Position numbers and translations under genes: made by a program
Notes under the pieces: generated by a model
Seen by the model: the letters and a program-made list of their open reading frames with translations, nothing else
Told to the model about the DNA's origin: nothing
Database searches by the model: none
Shown here: piece by piece, positions 1-5,782 of the stretch
How positions within the stretch are numbered: the stretch's first letter is position 1
Layout: each line of letters begins with the position of its first letter
Source of the DNA: Chitinophagales bacterium
Lineage (GTDB): Bacteria; Bacteroidota; Bacteroidia; Chitinophagales; CAIODY01
Assembly: GCA_023251415.1 (NCBI GenBank)
Contig: JAHEYX010000212.1
Span: forward strand, 1-5,782
Reading direction: 5' to 3'
DNA: 5,782 nt

Positions 1-38
1 TTATTGCCTCCGAATAGTTTAGAAATGAATCCCAGCAT
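1..38 (-). CDS. secA: Probable SecA preprotein translocase ATPase, first 12 codons only
   Basis: Only the extreme N-terminus lies in the window; the gene runs off the left edge. On the minus strand the ATG at 38-36 opens a frame reading MLGFISKLFGGN, followed by the start of an AA- codon. A short amphipathic start with a K-L-F-G-G core is how many Bacteroidota SecA proteins begin; this is recalled family knowledge, not a search result. SecA is the cytoplasmic motor ATPase that pushes unfolded proteins through SecYEG. A well-formed Bacteroidota promoter about 120 bases upstream on the same strand supports a real gene start here. With twelve residues the identity stays tentative: other cytoplasmic or membrane-associated proteins can start in a similar way. 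No Shine-Dalgarno sequence is seen before the ATG, as is usual in this phylum. Confidence 0.55.
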   Translation of the reverse strand, partial: MLGFISKLFGGN

Positions 39-65
39 AGGTTTTATAGGTATTTGTGTAAGTTT

Positions 66-97
66 AAACCGGAAGGTGTATTACAACAAACCGGTTT
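66..97 (-). repeat. Inverted repeat in the leader of the leftmost gene
   Basis: AAACCGG at 66-72 is the exact reverse complement of CCGGTTT at 91-97, giving a 7-bp stem with an 18-base loop. The right arm is itself part of a 10-bp palindrome, AAACCGGTTT at 88-97. In the minus-strand transcript the element would sit about 28 to 59 bases before the ATG at 38. It could be an mRNA hairpin or a protein-binding site. No known regulator or riboswitch is recognised, and chance is possible for a stem this short. Confidence 0.3.
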
Positions 98-154
98 TAA
101 GGTTTATCAAATGCAATGCCCTTAGACAAACTGACAGTATTTTTTAAATTTTAC

Positions 155-185
155 CAAAAGTAGATGGAGCGAATGAGATTTCAAA
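155..185 (-). promoter_or_regulatory. Bacteroidota-type promoter for the probable secA
   Basis: Read on the minus strand, TTTG (185-182) is followed after exactly 19 bases by TACTTTTG (162-155). This matches the -33 TTG/TTTG and -7 TAnnTTTG pattern of the main sigma factor in Bacteroidota, with spacing in the expected range. Transcription should start near position 150, leaving a leader of about 110 bases before the ATG at 38. The remainder of the 282-base divergent gap (39-320) has no supported small gene. I found no equally good promoter in it for the plus-strand transglycosylase. Confidence 0.6.
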
Positions 186-320
186 AACTAAAAGGAATTA
201 TATCTGAATAATAATCAACATCCTGCGGTCGGTATGTAAATACAATAAGGGTATACCGTTATAAAAAATGCGTTTTATTTTAGCAATTCATACAACTCTA
301 CCACTAAAGCCCCGTAAGCT

Positions 321-1274
321 ATGCGTATAAATTCATCATTAATGAAAACGATTCTTAACAAGCCGCTCCTGGTATTTTTATCCGGATGCTTATTGTCACT
401 TTTTATTGCAGCTATTGGCTACGCCACATTACAGCCTAAAGCCCCTGAGTTTAAGCCCAATACCAACATAACCGATTCGGTTAACTTTTTAAAGGTTGCT
501 CCGCCTATATTCCCGAAAGAAGCCAATTTTGCAGGAGAAAAAGTGCCTTTAGAAATACCGGATGTACGCGAGCGACTAGATCGTGAACTTTTGATAAATG
601 CGTATTACCAAGGCAGTAATTTGTATAATATGAAATTGGCCGCACGTTGGTTGCCTGTTATTGAACCTATTTTACAAAAGAACGGTATTCCGGATGATTT
701 CAAATACTTGTGTTTGGCAGAAAGTGGCTATCAACAAGTGGTTTCAAAAAGCAATGCTGTTGGCTTTTGGCAATTCTTAGCCGAAACCGGTAAACGTTTT
801 GGATTAGAAATAAACGATGAAGTTGATGAACGCTACCAAGTAGAAAAAGCTACAGAAGCAGCTTGCCGTTATTTTATTGCTGCCGACAGTCAATTCGGAA
901 GCTGGACTTTAGTTGCAGCGTCATACAATTGCGGTACAGCCGGTTTAGCTAAGTTTATGAATGCACAACAACAAAAAAACTATTACGACTTGTATTTACC
1001 GGATGAAACCATGCGCTATGTGTTTCGCATTCTCGCATTAAAAGAAATTTATACACACCCTAAAAGATATGGCTTTTTATTGGCTTCAAGTGATTTGTAT
1101 CCAACCTTCGCTTACAAAACAGTTGATGTAAGTGATCCAATTGAAGACTTAGCGCAGTTTGCCATCGACCAAGGAACTACTTATAAAATGCTTAAAGTGT
1201 ATAACCCTTGGCTGCGTGCTAAACAATTGAAAAACTTGAAACACAAAACGTACAGTATTAAAATACCAACCTAA
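321..1274 (+). CDS. Membrane-anchored lytic transglycosylase (SLT/MltD-like)
   Basis: This 317-residue protein should cleave the MurNAc-GlcNAc glycosidic bond of peptidoglycan in the periplasm, forming 1,6-anhydro ends. A hydrophobic N-terminal segment (about residues 15-35) acts as signal anchor. It contains LSGC, which resembles a lipobox, but hydrophobic residues continue past the Cys, so a membrane anchor is more likely. The goose-lysozyme-like SLT domain spans roughly residues 105-245. It shows the catalytic Glu134 in CLAESGY, then AVGFWQF (146-152) and AASYNCG (199-205), the usual three SLT signatures. The C-terminal 65 residues (QGTTYKMLKVYNPWL and onward) look like a degenerate LysM-like peptidoglycan-binding unit of MltD-type proteins. 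A second in-frame ATG at 342 (MKTILNK) is an equally good start. The gene stands alone, divergent from the probable secA and convergent with mutL. Confidence 0.88.
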   Translation: MRINSSLMKTILNKPLLVFLSGCLLSLFIAAIGYATLQPKAPEFKPNTNITDSVNFLKVAPPIFPKEANFAGEKVPLEIPDVRERLDRELLINAYYQGSNLYNMKLAARWLPVIEPILQKNGIPDDFKYLCLAESGYQQVVSKSNAVGFWQFLAETGKRFGLEINDEVDERYQVEKATEAACRYFIAADSQFGSWTLVAASYNCGTAGLAKFMNAQQQKNYYDLYLPDETMRYVFRILALKEIYTHPKRYGFLLASSDLYPTFAYKTVDVSDPIEDLAQFAIDQGTTYKMLKVYNPWLRAKQLKNLKHKTYSIKIPT

Positions 1275-1355
1275 GTCAGGAGGTTAGTTACGTTAGTTTT
1301 ATTTGGATGATTGCTCTAATTTGTAAACTATTAAACGGGTACAATAGGTCACAAA

Positions 1356-1372
1356 TACAGCACCTTGCTGTA
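1356..1372. terminator. Small symmetric hairpin between convergent genes
   Basis: TACAGCA at 1356-1362 and TGCTGTA at 1366-1372 form a perfect 7-bp stem with the 3-base loop CCT. It begins 10 bases beyond the mutL stop codon on the minus strand, where the RNA continues into a weak T-rich stretch (TTTGTG). On the plus strand it lies about 80 bases after the transglycosylase stop and no T-run follows. It is a plausible weak or bidirectional terminator, best placed to serve mutL. The rest of the 108-base gap shows nothing else convincing. Confidence 0.45.
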
Positions 1373-1382
1373 GGTTAAGGAA

Positions 1383-3224
1383 TTAGCCTTTCTTAGCAAA
1401 CCAGGATTCAATTTCTTCGCCTTTGTATTGCACAAAAGTTAATCGACCACCGGGGCTACTGTATGGGGTATCGCAAGCAAACAGCTCATCGACCAATTGT
1501 TTCATGGCAGCAACACTTAACTTTTGTCCGCTACGTATCGCCCCTTGTGAAGCCAATACTCGTGCTACATTGTTTTTGTTTTCCATTTTTGCTTCTCGGT
1601 TTTCTCGAAAGCCGTGAAGTAATTTTTCTACAAAATGTTGTTCACTCACTTGGTTTTGAAAATCGGCCGGGATGCCGTGTATAGCAAATGTGTTTTGTCC
1701 GAACGGCTGTATATCAAAACCGATGGTATTGATTTCAGGTAATAATTCATTCAACAAGATGGCATCCATTGCACTCAACTCAATTTTTACCGGAAACAGC
1801 TTGTGTTGCATGTTTGGTGTTTGTTCTTGCAAATGTGCTAGGTACTTCTCATACAATACCCGTTCGTGAGCAGCTTGTTGATCAACCCACAATACACTGT
1901 TTTTAATCGGAACCAAAATATAACGATTCAACAATTGATATAAGCCTTGTTCTTGATAAGCATTTTCGGTGCCGGCGAATAATTCATTGTCGGCAGTATT
2001 CGACTGCTCAAACGGATGATTATTGGCAGTAGAGGAAGGTTCTTTACGCTCACCGTATAAACTTTGCCAGTGCTGCTGATTGGCTTCGGCATTAGGTAAA
2101 GCAGTATGCGGTCGAAAATAATGCGAGCTGGTATCTATTTTATTTAAAAAGGAAAGGTCTTCGGTTGGATTGTTTTTAAAGGCATCTAATCTGCTGAAAG
2201 AAGTTTCTTGATCAAAATCTAACGAAGGCGTAATGCTGTATTGCCCTAAAGCCTTACGGGTAGCAGCATTTAAGAAACTATAAATAATACGCTCATCATC
2301 AAACTTTATTTCTTGTTTGGTGGGATGCACATTGATATCGATACGAGCAGGATCTACTTCTATAAATAAAACATATAAAGGGAAACTGTCGCTTTGAATC
2401 AATTGCTGATAATTTTGCATAACAGCATGATGCAAATAATTACTTTTTATAAATCGATCATTTACAAAAAAGAACTGCTCGCCCCTTGATTTCTTCGCTG
2501 AATCAGGTGTTCCGATAAAACCGTAAATATTGCAAACAGAAGTTTCTTCTTTTACATCCACTAATTTCTCGCGATAGCTGTTGCCAAACAATTGAACGAT
2601 GCGTTGCTTTAAATTTCCTGGGGCCAATTGAAACAGTTGTGCTCCATTGTGATGCAAAGAAAACTGTAAACTTGGATGTGCTATGGCTATCCGTTGAAAC
2701 TCGTCTAAAATATGACGCAATTCTATTTGATTCGACTTCAGAAAATTTCGTCGTGCCGGAACATTAAAAAACAAATTTTTAACGGCAACCGAAGTGCCGA
2801 CCGGAGCTTGACAAGCGCTTTGTTCAACTACTTCACAGCCTTCATTAATTAATAAGGTACCCAACTCTTGATCTTCCAAACGGGTTTTCATTTCTACTTG
2901 GGCTACCGCCGCAATAGAGGCTAACGCTTCACCTCTAAAACCCATGGTGCGTATAGCAAATAAATCGTCGATGGATTTAATTTTAGAGGTGGCATGTCGT
3001 TCAAAACTCATGCGTGCATCGGTAACACTCATCCCACAGCCATTATCAATAACCTGAATCAATTGCTTTCCGGCATCTTTTAAAATCAATTGAATGCTGC
3101 TAGCTCCTGCATCAACGGCATTTTCCATCAGTTCTTTTACAGCAGAAGCCGGGCGTTGAATTACTTCACCGGCCGCAATTTGATTAGCTAAAGCATCAGG
3201 TAATAAATTAATCTTATCAGTCAT
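1383..3224 (-). CDS. mutL: DNA mismatch repair protein MutL
   Basis: MutL couples mismatch recognition by MutS to downstream excision and works as a dimer with an ATP-driven clamp. The 613 residues are a normal length. The GHKL ATPase (about 1-215) is complete: E31 (general base) and N35 in KELMENAVDAG, D60 in DNGCGM, RHATSKI (76-82) and GFRGEAL (95-101). The S5-fold transducer (about 216-335) carries VNDRFIKS and NVHPTKQEIKF with the conserved Lys303. A low-conservation linker (about 336-425) leads to the C-terminal dimerisation domain. There the endonuclease motif DQHA(X)2E(X)4E appears as DQQA-AH-E-RVLY-E (448-459), with His replaced by Gln450. The CPHGRP ligand motif appears as SPGGRL (590-595), lacking its Cys and His. 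ATP-dependent clamp function should be intact, but metal-dependent nicking is doubtful. The start ATG matches the family N-terminus (INLLPDALANQIAAGEV). No clear promoter was found upstream. Confidence 0.97.
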   Translation of the reverse strand: MTDKINLLPDALANQIAAGEVIQRPASAVKELMENAVDAGASSIQLILKDAGKQLIQVIDNGCGMSVTDARMSFERHATSKIKSIDDLFAIRTMGFRGEALASIAAVAQVEMKTRLEDQELGTLLINEGCEVVEQSACQAPVGTSVAVKNLFFNVPARRNFLKSNQIELRHILDEFQRIAIAHPSLQFSLHHNGAQLFQLAPGNLKQRIVQLFGNSYREKLVDVKEETSVCNIYGFIGTPDSAKKSRGEQFFFVNDRFIKSNYLHHAVMQNYQQLIQSDSFPLYVLFIEVDPARIDINVHPTKQEIKFDDERIIYSFLNAATRKALGQYSITPSLDFDQETSFSRLDAFKNNPTEDLSFLNKIDTSSHYFRPHTALPNAEANQQHWQSLYGERKEPSSTANNHPFEQSNTADNELFAGTENAYQEQGLYQLLNRYILVPIKNSVLWVDQQAAHERVLYEKYLAHLQEQTPNMQHKLFPVKIELSAMDAILLNELLPEINTIGFDIQPFGQNTFAIHGIPADFQNQVSEQHFVEKLLHGFRENREAKMENKNNVARVLASQGAIRSGQKLSVAAMKQLVDELFACDTPYSSPGGRLTFVQYKGEEIESWFAKKG

Positions 3225-3399
3225 ACATCAAATTCAAGTTGGTAAAGGTAGCTTACTGCAAGAAGATTTGGGAATTTAAACGCAAGTTTTTGAAGGAATA
3301 ACAAATCACTAAAATTACTTTTTAAAAGAATTCAAGTTTGGCATTAAACTTTCTATAGCAGTTAGCGTCTTATTAATAACGTTTCAAAATTTAGTAGTT

Positions 3400-3675
3400 A
3401 TGAAAAAAATGATTGTTTCATTGGTGCTGTTTAGCATTGCTTTAGTGTTCAGCACCCCTTCGTCAGCACAAGTTGCCCTTTCCTTTGGTTATCATCCTCC
3501 TTATCATTATGGTCGTCATCCGCATGTACGAGCGCATTGTGCTACGCCGCCACCGCCGCCACCACCCGCTCCACGTATGCGTCATCACCATCCACGTAAA
3601 GTATGGGTGCCCGCTCATTGGGAAATGACCCCACAAGGCCGAATTCATATTCGTGGACATTGGGCTAGAGCTTAA
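3400..3675 (+). CDS. Small secreted His/Pro-rich protein with WxxGxW-like repeats
   Basis: This is a 91-residue exported protein of unknown function. Residues 1-23 are a classical signal peptide: MKKM, a hydrophobic core, then a likely cleavage after SSA and before Q24. The mature part, about 68 residues, is basic and contains 11 His (for example H62-H64), a run of seven Pro (50-56) and one Cys (47). The C-terminus has two copies of a WxxGxW-like unit, WVPAHW (69-74) and IRGHWA (84-89), joined by a short polar turn. This resembles the small WXXGXW/YXWGXW repeat proteins of bacterial envelopes, whose role is not established. The His clusters might bind metal ions, but that is inference. It is divergently arranged from mutL with 175 bases between them, and a strong hairpin follows, so it is probably a single-gene transcript. 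No convincing promoter was found. Confidence 0.8.
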   Translation: MKKMIVSLVLFSIALVFSTPSSAQVALSFGYHPPYHYGRHPHVRAHCATPPPPPPPAPRMRHHHPRKVWVPAHWEMTPQGRIHIRGHWARA

Positions 3676-3700
3676 CGCATTTTAGCAGAAGTAATTTTTA

Positions 3701-3741
3701 AAGTATCCCCGCCATTCCTACTTGGAGTTGCGGGGATACTT
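3701..3741 (+). terminator. Strong 12-bp hairpin terminator after the His/Pro-rich gene
   Basis: AAGTATCCCCGC at 3701-3712 pairs perfectly with GCGGGGATACTT at 3730-3741, a GC-rich 12-bp stem with a 17-base loop. It begins 25 bases after the stop codon of the small secreted protein. A short T-rich sequence (ATTATGTTTG) follows rather than a clean T-run. It also overlaps the promoter of the next gene. Confidence 0.75.
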
Positions 3742-3751
3742 ATTATGTTTG
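3722..3751 (+). promoter_or_regulatory. Promoter of the PabA/TrpG gene, interleaved with the terminator
   Basis: TTG at 3722-3724 is followed after exactly 19 bases by TATGTTTG at 3744-3751, a full match to the Bacteroidota TTG / TAnnTTTG promoter. The -33 element lies in the loop of the upstream terminator hairpin and its right arm forms part of the spacer. The start of transcription is expected about 4 to 7 bases after the -7 element, at roughly 3755-3758. That coincides with the ATG at 3757 and argues against the in-frame ATG at 3745, which lies inside the -7 element. Confidence 0.65.
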
Positions 3752-3756
3752 TAGTC

Positions 3757-4323
3757 ATGATCTTGTTGCTCGATAATTACGATTCATTTACCTACATCTT
3801 AAACGATTATTTGCTGCAATGTGGCTTGCAAACAGAGGTTCATCGTAATGATGCCATTGATTGTGCAACGATTGAAGCACGGAAGTATAAGGGCATAGTG
3901 TTAAGCCCGGGACCTAACCGACCGGCTGACAGTGGTATATTAATGCAAGTGGTAGAACAATTTCATGCACGACTACCCTTGCTGGGTGTTTGTTTGGGAC
4001 ATCAAGCAATTGGAGAATACTTCGGCGCTTCATTAGTAAAAGCAACACAACCAATGCATGGTAAAACCTCGCCGATTCATTATCAGCCGCATCCGGTTTT
4101 CAAGCAGTTATCGCAACCATTTACGGCCATGCGCTATCATTCGTTGGTGTTAAAAAATGTACAAGCCCCGCTGCAAATTGTTGCTGAAACGGCTTCGCAT
4201 GAAATTATGGCAATTGCCCATCAACACTTGCCACTATTTGGGGTGCAGTTTCATCCGGAATCGGTTTTAACAGTGGAAGGATTACAACTTTTACGCAACT
4301 GGAAATCGTGGTGCAACTTATAA
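3757..4323 (+). CDS. pabA: Aminodeoxychorismate/anthranilate synthase glutamine amidotransferase subunit (PabA/TrpG)
   Basis: This class I glutamine amidotransferase subunit (188 residues) hydrolyses glutamine and channels ammonia to a chorismate-using partner: PabB for p-aminobenzoate (folate) or TrpE for anthranilate (tryptophan). The catalytic triad is visible: Cys79 in GVCLGHQ and His166/Glu168 in QFHPES. The N-terminal DNYDSFTY (6-13), LSPGP (49-53) and MHGKTS (100-105) are typical of the PabA/TrpG family. I start at 3757 because MILLLDNYDSFTY matches the usual family N-terminus. The longer start at 3745 adds only MFVV and lies within the promoter. No trpE, pabB or other trp gene is adjacent, which slightly favours PabA or a dual-use subunit, but sequence alone does not separate the two. 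Translation may begin on a leaderless transcript. The next gene follows on the same strand at a short distance and may share the transcript. Confidence 0.92.
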   Translation: MILLLDNYDSFTYILNDYLLQCGLQTEVHRNDAIDCATIEARKYKGIVLSPGPNRPADSGILMQVVEQFHARLPLLGVCLGHQAIGEYFGASLVKATQPMHGKTSPIHYQPHPVFKQLSQPFTAMRYHSLVLKNVQAPLQIVAETASHEIMAIAHQHLPLFGVQFHPESVLTVEGLQLLRNWKSWCNL

Positions 4324-4369
4324 GCAAACCCTGTATTTGTTGAAAATAATTACTTTTACAAAAAACCGA

Positions 4370-5581
4370 ATGGTGCATTTTTCATTTAAACATTATTTGC
4401 TTTTAGTTGGGCTACATTTATCGTTTGCAGTAAATGGCTTTACGCAAGTATTAGGGTGTAAAGATCCGGCCGCCATTAATTACAATGCTGCCGCAACTGT
4501 AAATGATGGTTCTTGTTTGTATGCCACTACAACAATTACCGCAAGCGTTCGGTGTAATTTGCCGGATAGCTTAACCGAAACATCCGGTTTGTTGTTGCAT
4601 CACGGAAAGTTATTCAGCAATACAGATAGCGGCACCCCGAATGTGTTTTTTCAAATCGATACTTTGTCCGGTGCTATTCGTAAAAAAATTACGGTTACAA
4701 ACGCCAGCAACGTGGACTGGGAAGAACTATGCAGTGATAGTTTGTATGTGTACTTAGGTGATTTTGGTAATAACAACGGCAATCGCACAGATTTAAAAAT
4801 TGTTCGTGTACCATGGTCAGCTATTGACACTGCCTATTCCATTAGCGATACAGCAACATTTATTTCATTTGCTTATGCCGATCAAACCGATTTTACGGCG
4901 CATCCCAATGCAAATCGTTTTGACTGTGAAGCCATGATTAGTTTGGGGGATAGTCTTTATTTGTTCAGTAAAGATTGGGTATACGGACATACAAGGGTAT
5001 ATCGAATACCTAAGCAGCCGGGTAATTATACCGCCGTTTTGATCGATAGTTTTGATGTGAAAGGGTTGATTACCGGCGCCAGTTTCGACTCTATTCGCAA
5101 TAAAGTAATGTTAATTGGCTATACAACAACAGGCTTGTCTTTTGTGTGGCAATTATGGGATTTTAATGGCGCACAATTTTTTAAAGGGAATAAGCGACGT
5201 ATAGAATTGGGTTTTGCCGGTCAAACAGAAGGCATTGCCTGGTTAGATCAACATCGGCTGTTGTTGAGTAATGAAGGATACAGTATTATTCATCAGCGCT
5301 TACAAGTGATTGATGATCGCAGTTGGCAAACAGTAAGCGGCTTTCGAGCGGTCAAAAAAAAAATGGATCAATCGTATTCGATTTTTCCCAATCCGTGTAG
5401 CGTTTCGTTTAGTTTGGACCATAAGCCGAATGCGGCATTAATTGAATTATATACGATAGAGGGCAAACGGCTACTTGCTACAAATCGCGCTGAAGTGAAT
5501 GTTTCGAACCTGCCTAACGGCACCTATCATGTAGTTGTTGACGGTCGAGTTGTTGGACCGTTAATTGTTGAGCACCGCTAA
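4370..5581 (+). CDS. Secreted beta-propeller-like protein with T9SS sorting domain
   Basis: This is a 403-residue exported protein of unknown function. From the ATG at 4370, residues 1 to about 23-26 form a signal peptide (MVHFSFKHYLLLVGL and onward). Next is a short Cys-bracketed motif (29-49) of the Bacteroidota GCxDPxAxNYNxxAxxNDGSC type, with Cys30 and Cys49. Residues about 57-320 look like a beta-propeller of the phytase-like/esterase-like kind, with NTDSG (84-88), DWEEL (116-120), GDFGNN (130-135) and DCEAM (185-189); fold and activity are inferred. The last ~68 residues are a type A Por secretion tail (YSIFPNP at 336-342, LPNGTYHVVV near the end), which directs export through the type IX system. 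A longer TTG start at 4337 is possible but would put a polar stretch before the signal peptide. The 46-base gap after pabA has no clear promoter. An A10 run precedes the sorting tail. Confidence 0.8.
   Translation: MVHFSFKHYLLLVGLHLSFAVNGFTQVLGCKDPAAINYNAAATVNDGSCLYATTTITASVRCNLPDSLTETSGLLLHHGKLFSNTDSGTPNVFFQIDTLSGAIRKKITVTNASNVDWEELCSDSLYVYLGDFGNNNGNRTDLKIVRVPWSAIDTAYSISDTATFISFAYADQTDFTAHPNANRFDCEAMISLGDSLYLFSKDWVYGHTRVYRIPKQPGNYTAVLIDSFDVKGLITGASFDSIRNKVMLIGYTTTGLSFVWQLWDFNGAQFFKGNKRRIELGFAGQTEGIAWLDQHRLLLSNEGYSIIHQRLQVIDDRSWQTVSGFRAVKKKMDQSYSIFPNPCSVSFSLDHKPNAALIELYTIEGKRLLATNRAEVNVSNLPNGTYHVVVDGRVVGPLIVEHR
5354..5363 (+). repeat. A10 homopolymer tract inside the T9SS cargo gene
   Basis: Ten consecutive A bases encode Lys329-Lys331 and the A of Met332 (numbering from the ATG at 4370). 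The tract sits exactly in the linker between the propeller-like domain and the sorting tail. One extra A reads through 11 codons after the tract to a TAG near 5399. One missing A also reaches a stop (TAA) before the end of the tail. Either shift would remove the sorting domain and leave the propeller intact. Confidence 0.9.
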
Positions 5582-5582
5582 T

Positions 5583-5782
5583 TTAATAAGCCAAGAGCTT
5601 ACTTAACTGTTCGCCTAAACGATTTTTTGCCAAGAAATTATTTTCCAATGGGATAGCAAATGGCACCGGAGTATCTAATGAAGCACAGCGCATAACAGGG
5701 GCATCCAAGCATTCAAAACAGTGTTCGTTGATATAAGCTGCAATTTCACCACCTATCCCGCCGATTAAAGTGTCTTCATGCA
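5583..5782 (-). CDS. E1 component, beta-type (transketolase C-terminal) domain of a 2-oxo acid dehydrogenase, C-terminal 65 residues
   Basis: Only the C-terminus is present; the gene continues past the right edge. The minus-strand frame from 5780 to the TAA at 5585-5583 reads HEDTLIGGIGGEIAAYI and onward. It includes LDAPVMRCASLDTPVPF and ends in LLAY. This is the C-terminal part of the E1 beta subunit of pyruvate or branched-chain 2-oxo acid dehydrogenase, the thiamine-diphosphate enzyme that decarboxylates the oxo acid and passes the acyl group to E2. In many Bacteroidota the alpha and beta E1 parts are fused in one protein of about 650-700 residues, and this ending resembles that type. Whether this one is fused, and which substrate it uses, cannot be seen here. 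Its stop codon is one base from the stop of the convergent T9SS cargo gene. Confidence 0.87.
   Translation of the reverse strand, partial: HEDTLIGGIGGEIAAYINEHCFECLDAPVMRCASLDTPVPFAIPLENNFLAKNRLGEQLSKLLAY

Noticed and set aside
230..258. Inverted repeat CGGTAT/ATACCG and palindrome GGTATACC before the transglycosylase
   Set aside because: The arms are only six bases, with no promoter nearby to give an operator meaning.
358..392. Lipobox LSGC in the transglycosylase N-terminus
   Set aside because: The Cys is in the middle of the hydrophobic segment rather than at its end, so lipid modification is less likely than a plain membrane anchor.
1423..1869. Three short plus-strand open frames inside mutL (64, 73 and 65 codons)
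   Set aside because: They lie antisense to strongly conserved mutL C-terminal sequence, show no family features and have no promoter.
3289..3323. Possible promoter TTTG ... TACTTTTT upstream of the His/Pro-rich gene
   Set aside because: The spacer is 23 bases and the -7 element has a mismatch at its last position. It is too weak beside the two good promoters.
3231..3338. Direct repeat AATTCAAGTT at 3231-3240 and 3329-3338 in the mutL divergent gap
   Set aside because: It is a ten-base AT-rich repeat with no further extension or third copy, so chance is a sufficient explanation.
3463..3660. Minus-strand 65-codon open frame antisense to the His/Pro-rich gene
   Set aside because: Its Met/Arg/Trp-rich composition is the shadow of the His and Pro codons on the other strand, and it has no recognisable domain or signal.
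3745..3756. Upstream in-frame ATG of the PabA/TrpG frame (adds MFVV)
   Set aside because: It lies within the -7 promoter element and lengthens the protein beyond the usual family start MILLLDNYDSFTY.
4337..4369. TTG start for the T9SS cargo protein
   Set aside because: It adds 11 partly charged residues ahead of a normal signal peptide, and the ATG at 4370 gives a cleaner start. It cannot be fully excluded.

Overview
The window looks like a chromosomal segment from a member of the Bacteroidota, probably near Chitinophagales/Sphingobacteriia. Three things point that way: a secreted protein with a type IX secretion (Por) C-terminal tail, two promoters that fit the Bacteroidota form (TTG/TTTG, 19 bases, TAnnTTTG), and the end of an E1 alpha-ketoacid dehydrogenase of the kind common in this phylum. 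The DNA is moderately AT-rich and starts show no clear Shine-Dalgarno sequences. I saw no mobile element, CRISPR array, tRNA or rRNA.

Layout from left to right: (1) the first codons of a minus-strand gene, probably secA, with a good promoter about 120 bases upstream; (2) a plus-strand membrane-anchored lytic transglycosylase of the MltD/SLT type; (3) a short convergent gap with a small symmetric hairpin; (4) mutL on the minus strand, with an intact ATPase but a degraded C-terminal endonuclease site; (5) a divergent gap, then a small secreted His- and Pro-rich protein with WxxGxW-like repeats, closed by a strong 12-bp hairpin; (6) a glutamine amidotransferase (PabA/TrpG) whose promoter is interleaved with that hairpin and which is probably leaderless; (7) a secreted beta-propeller-like protein with a T9SS sorting tail, probably co-transcribed with the amidotransferase; (8) the C-terminus of a minus-strand E1 beta-type dehydrogenase whose stop codon lies one base from that of gene 7.

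The genes are mostly housekeeping or cell-envelope functions (secretion, peptidoglycan remodelling, mismatch repair, folate/tryptophan precursor synthesis, oxo-acid oxidation) and do not form one pathway. I do not see a convincing new multi-gene system. The most interesting points are local: the terminator/promoter overlap with a probable leaderless start, an A10 tract placed between the propeller and its secretion tail, and the loss of the canonical endonuclease ligands in MutL.
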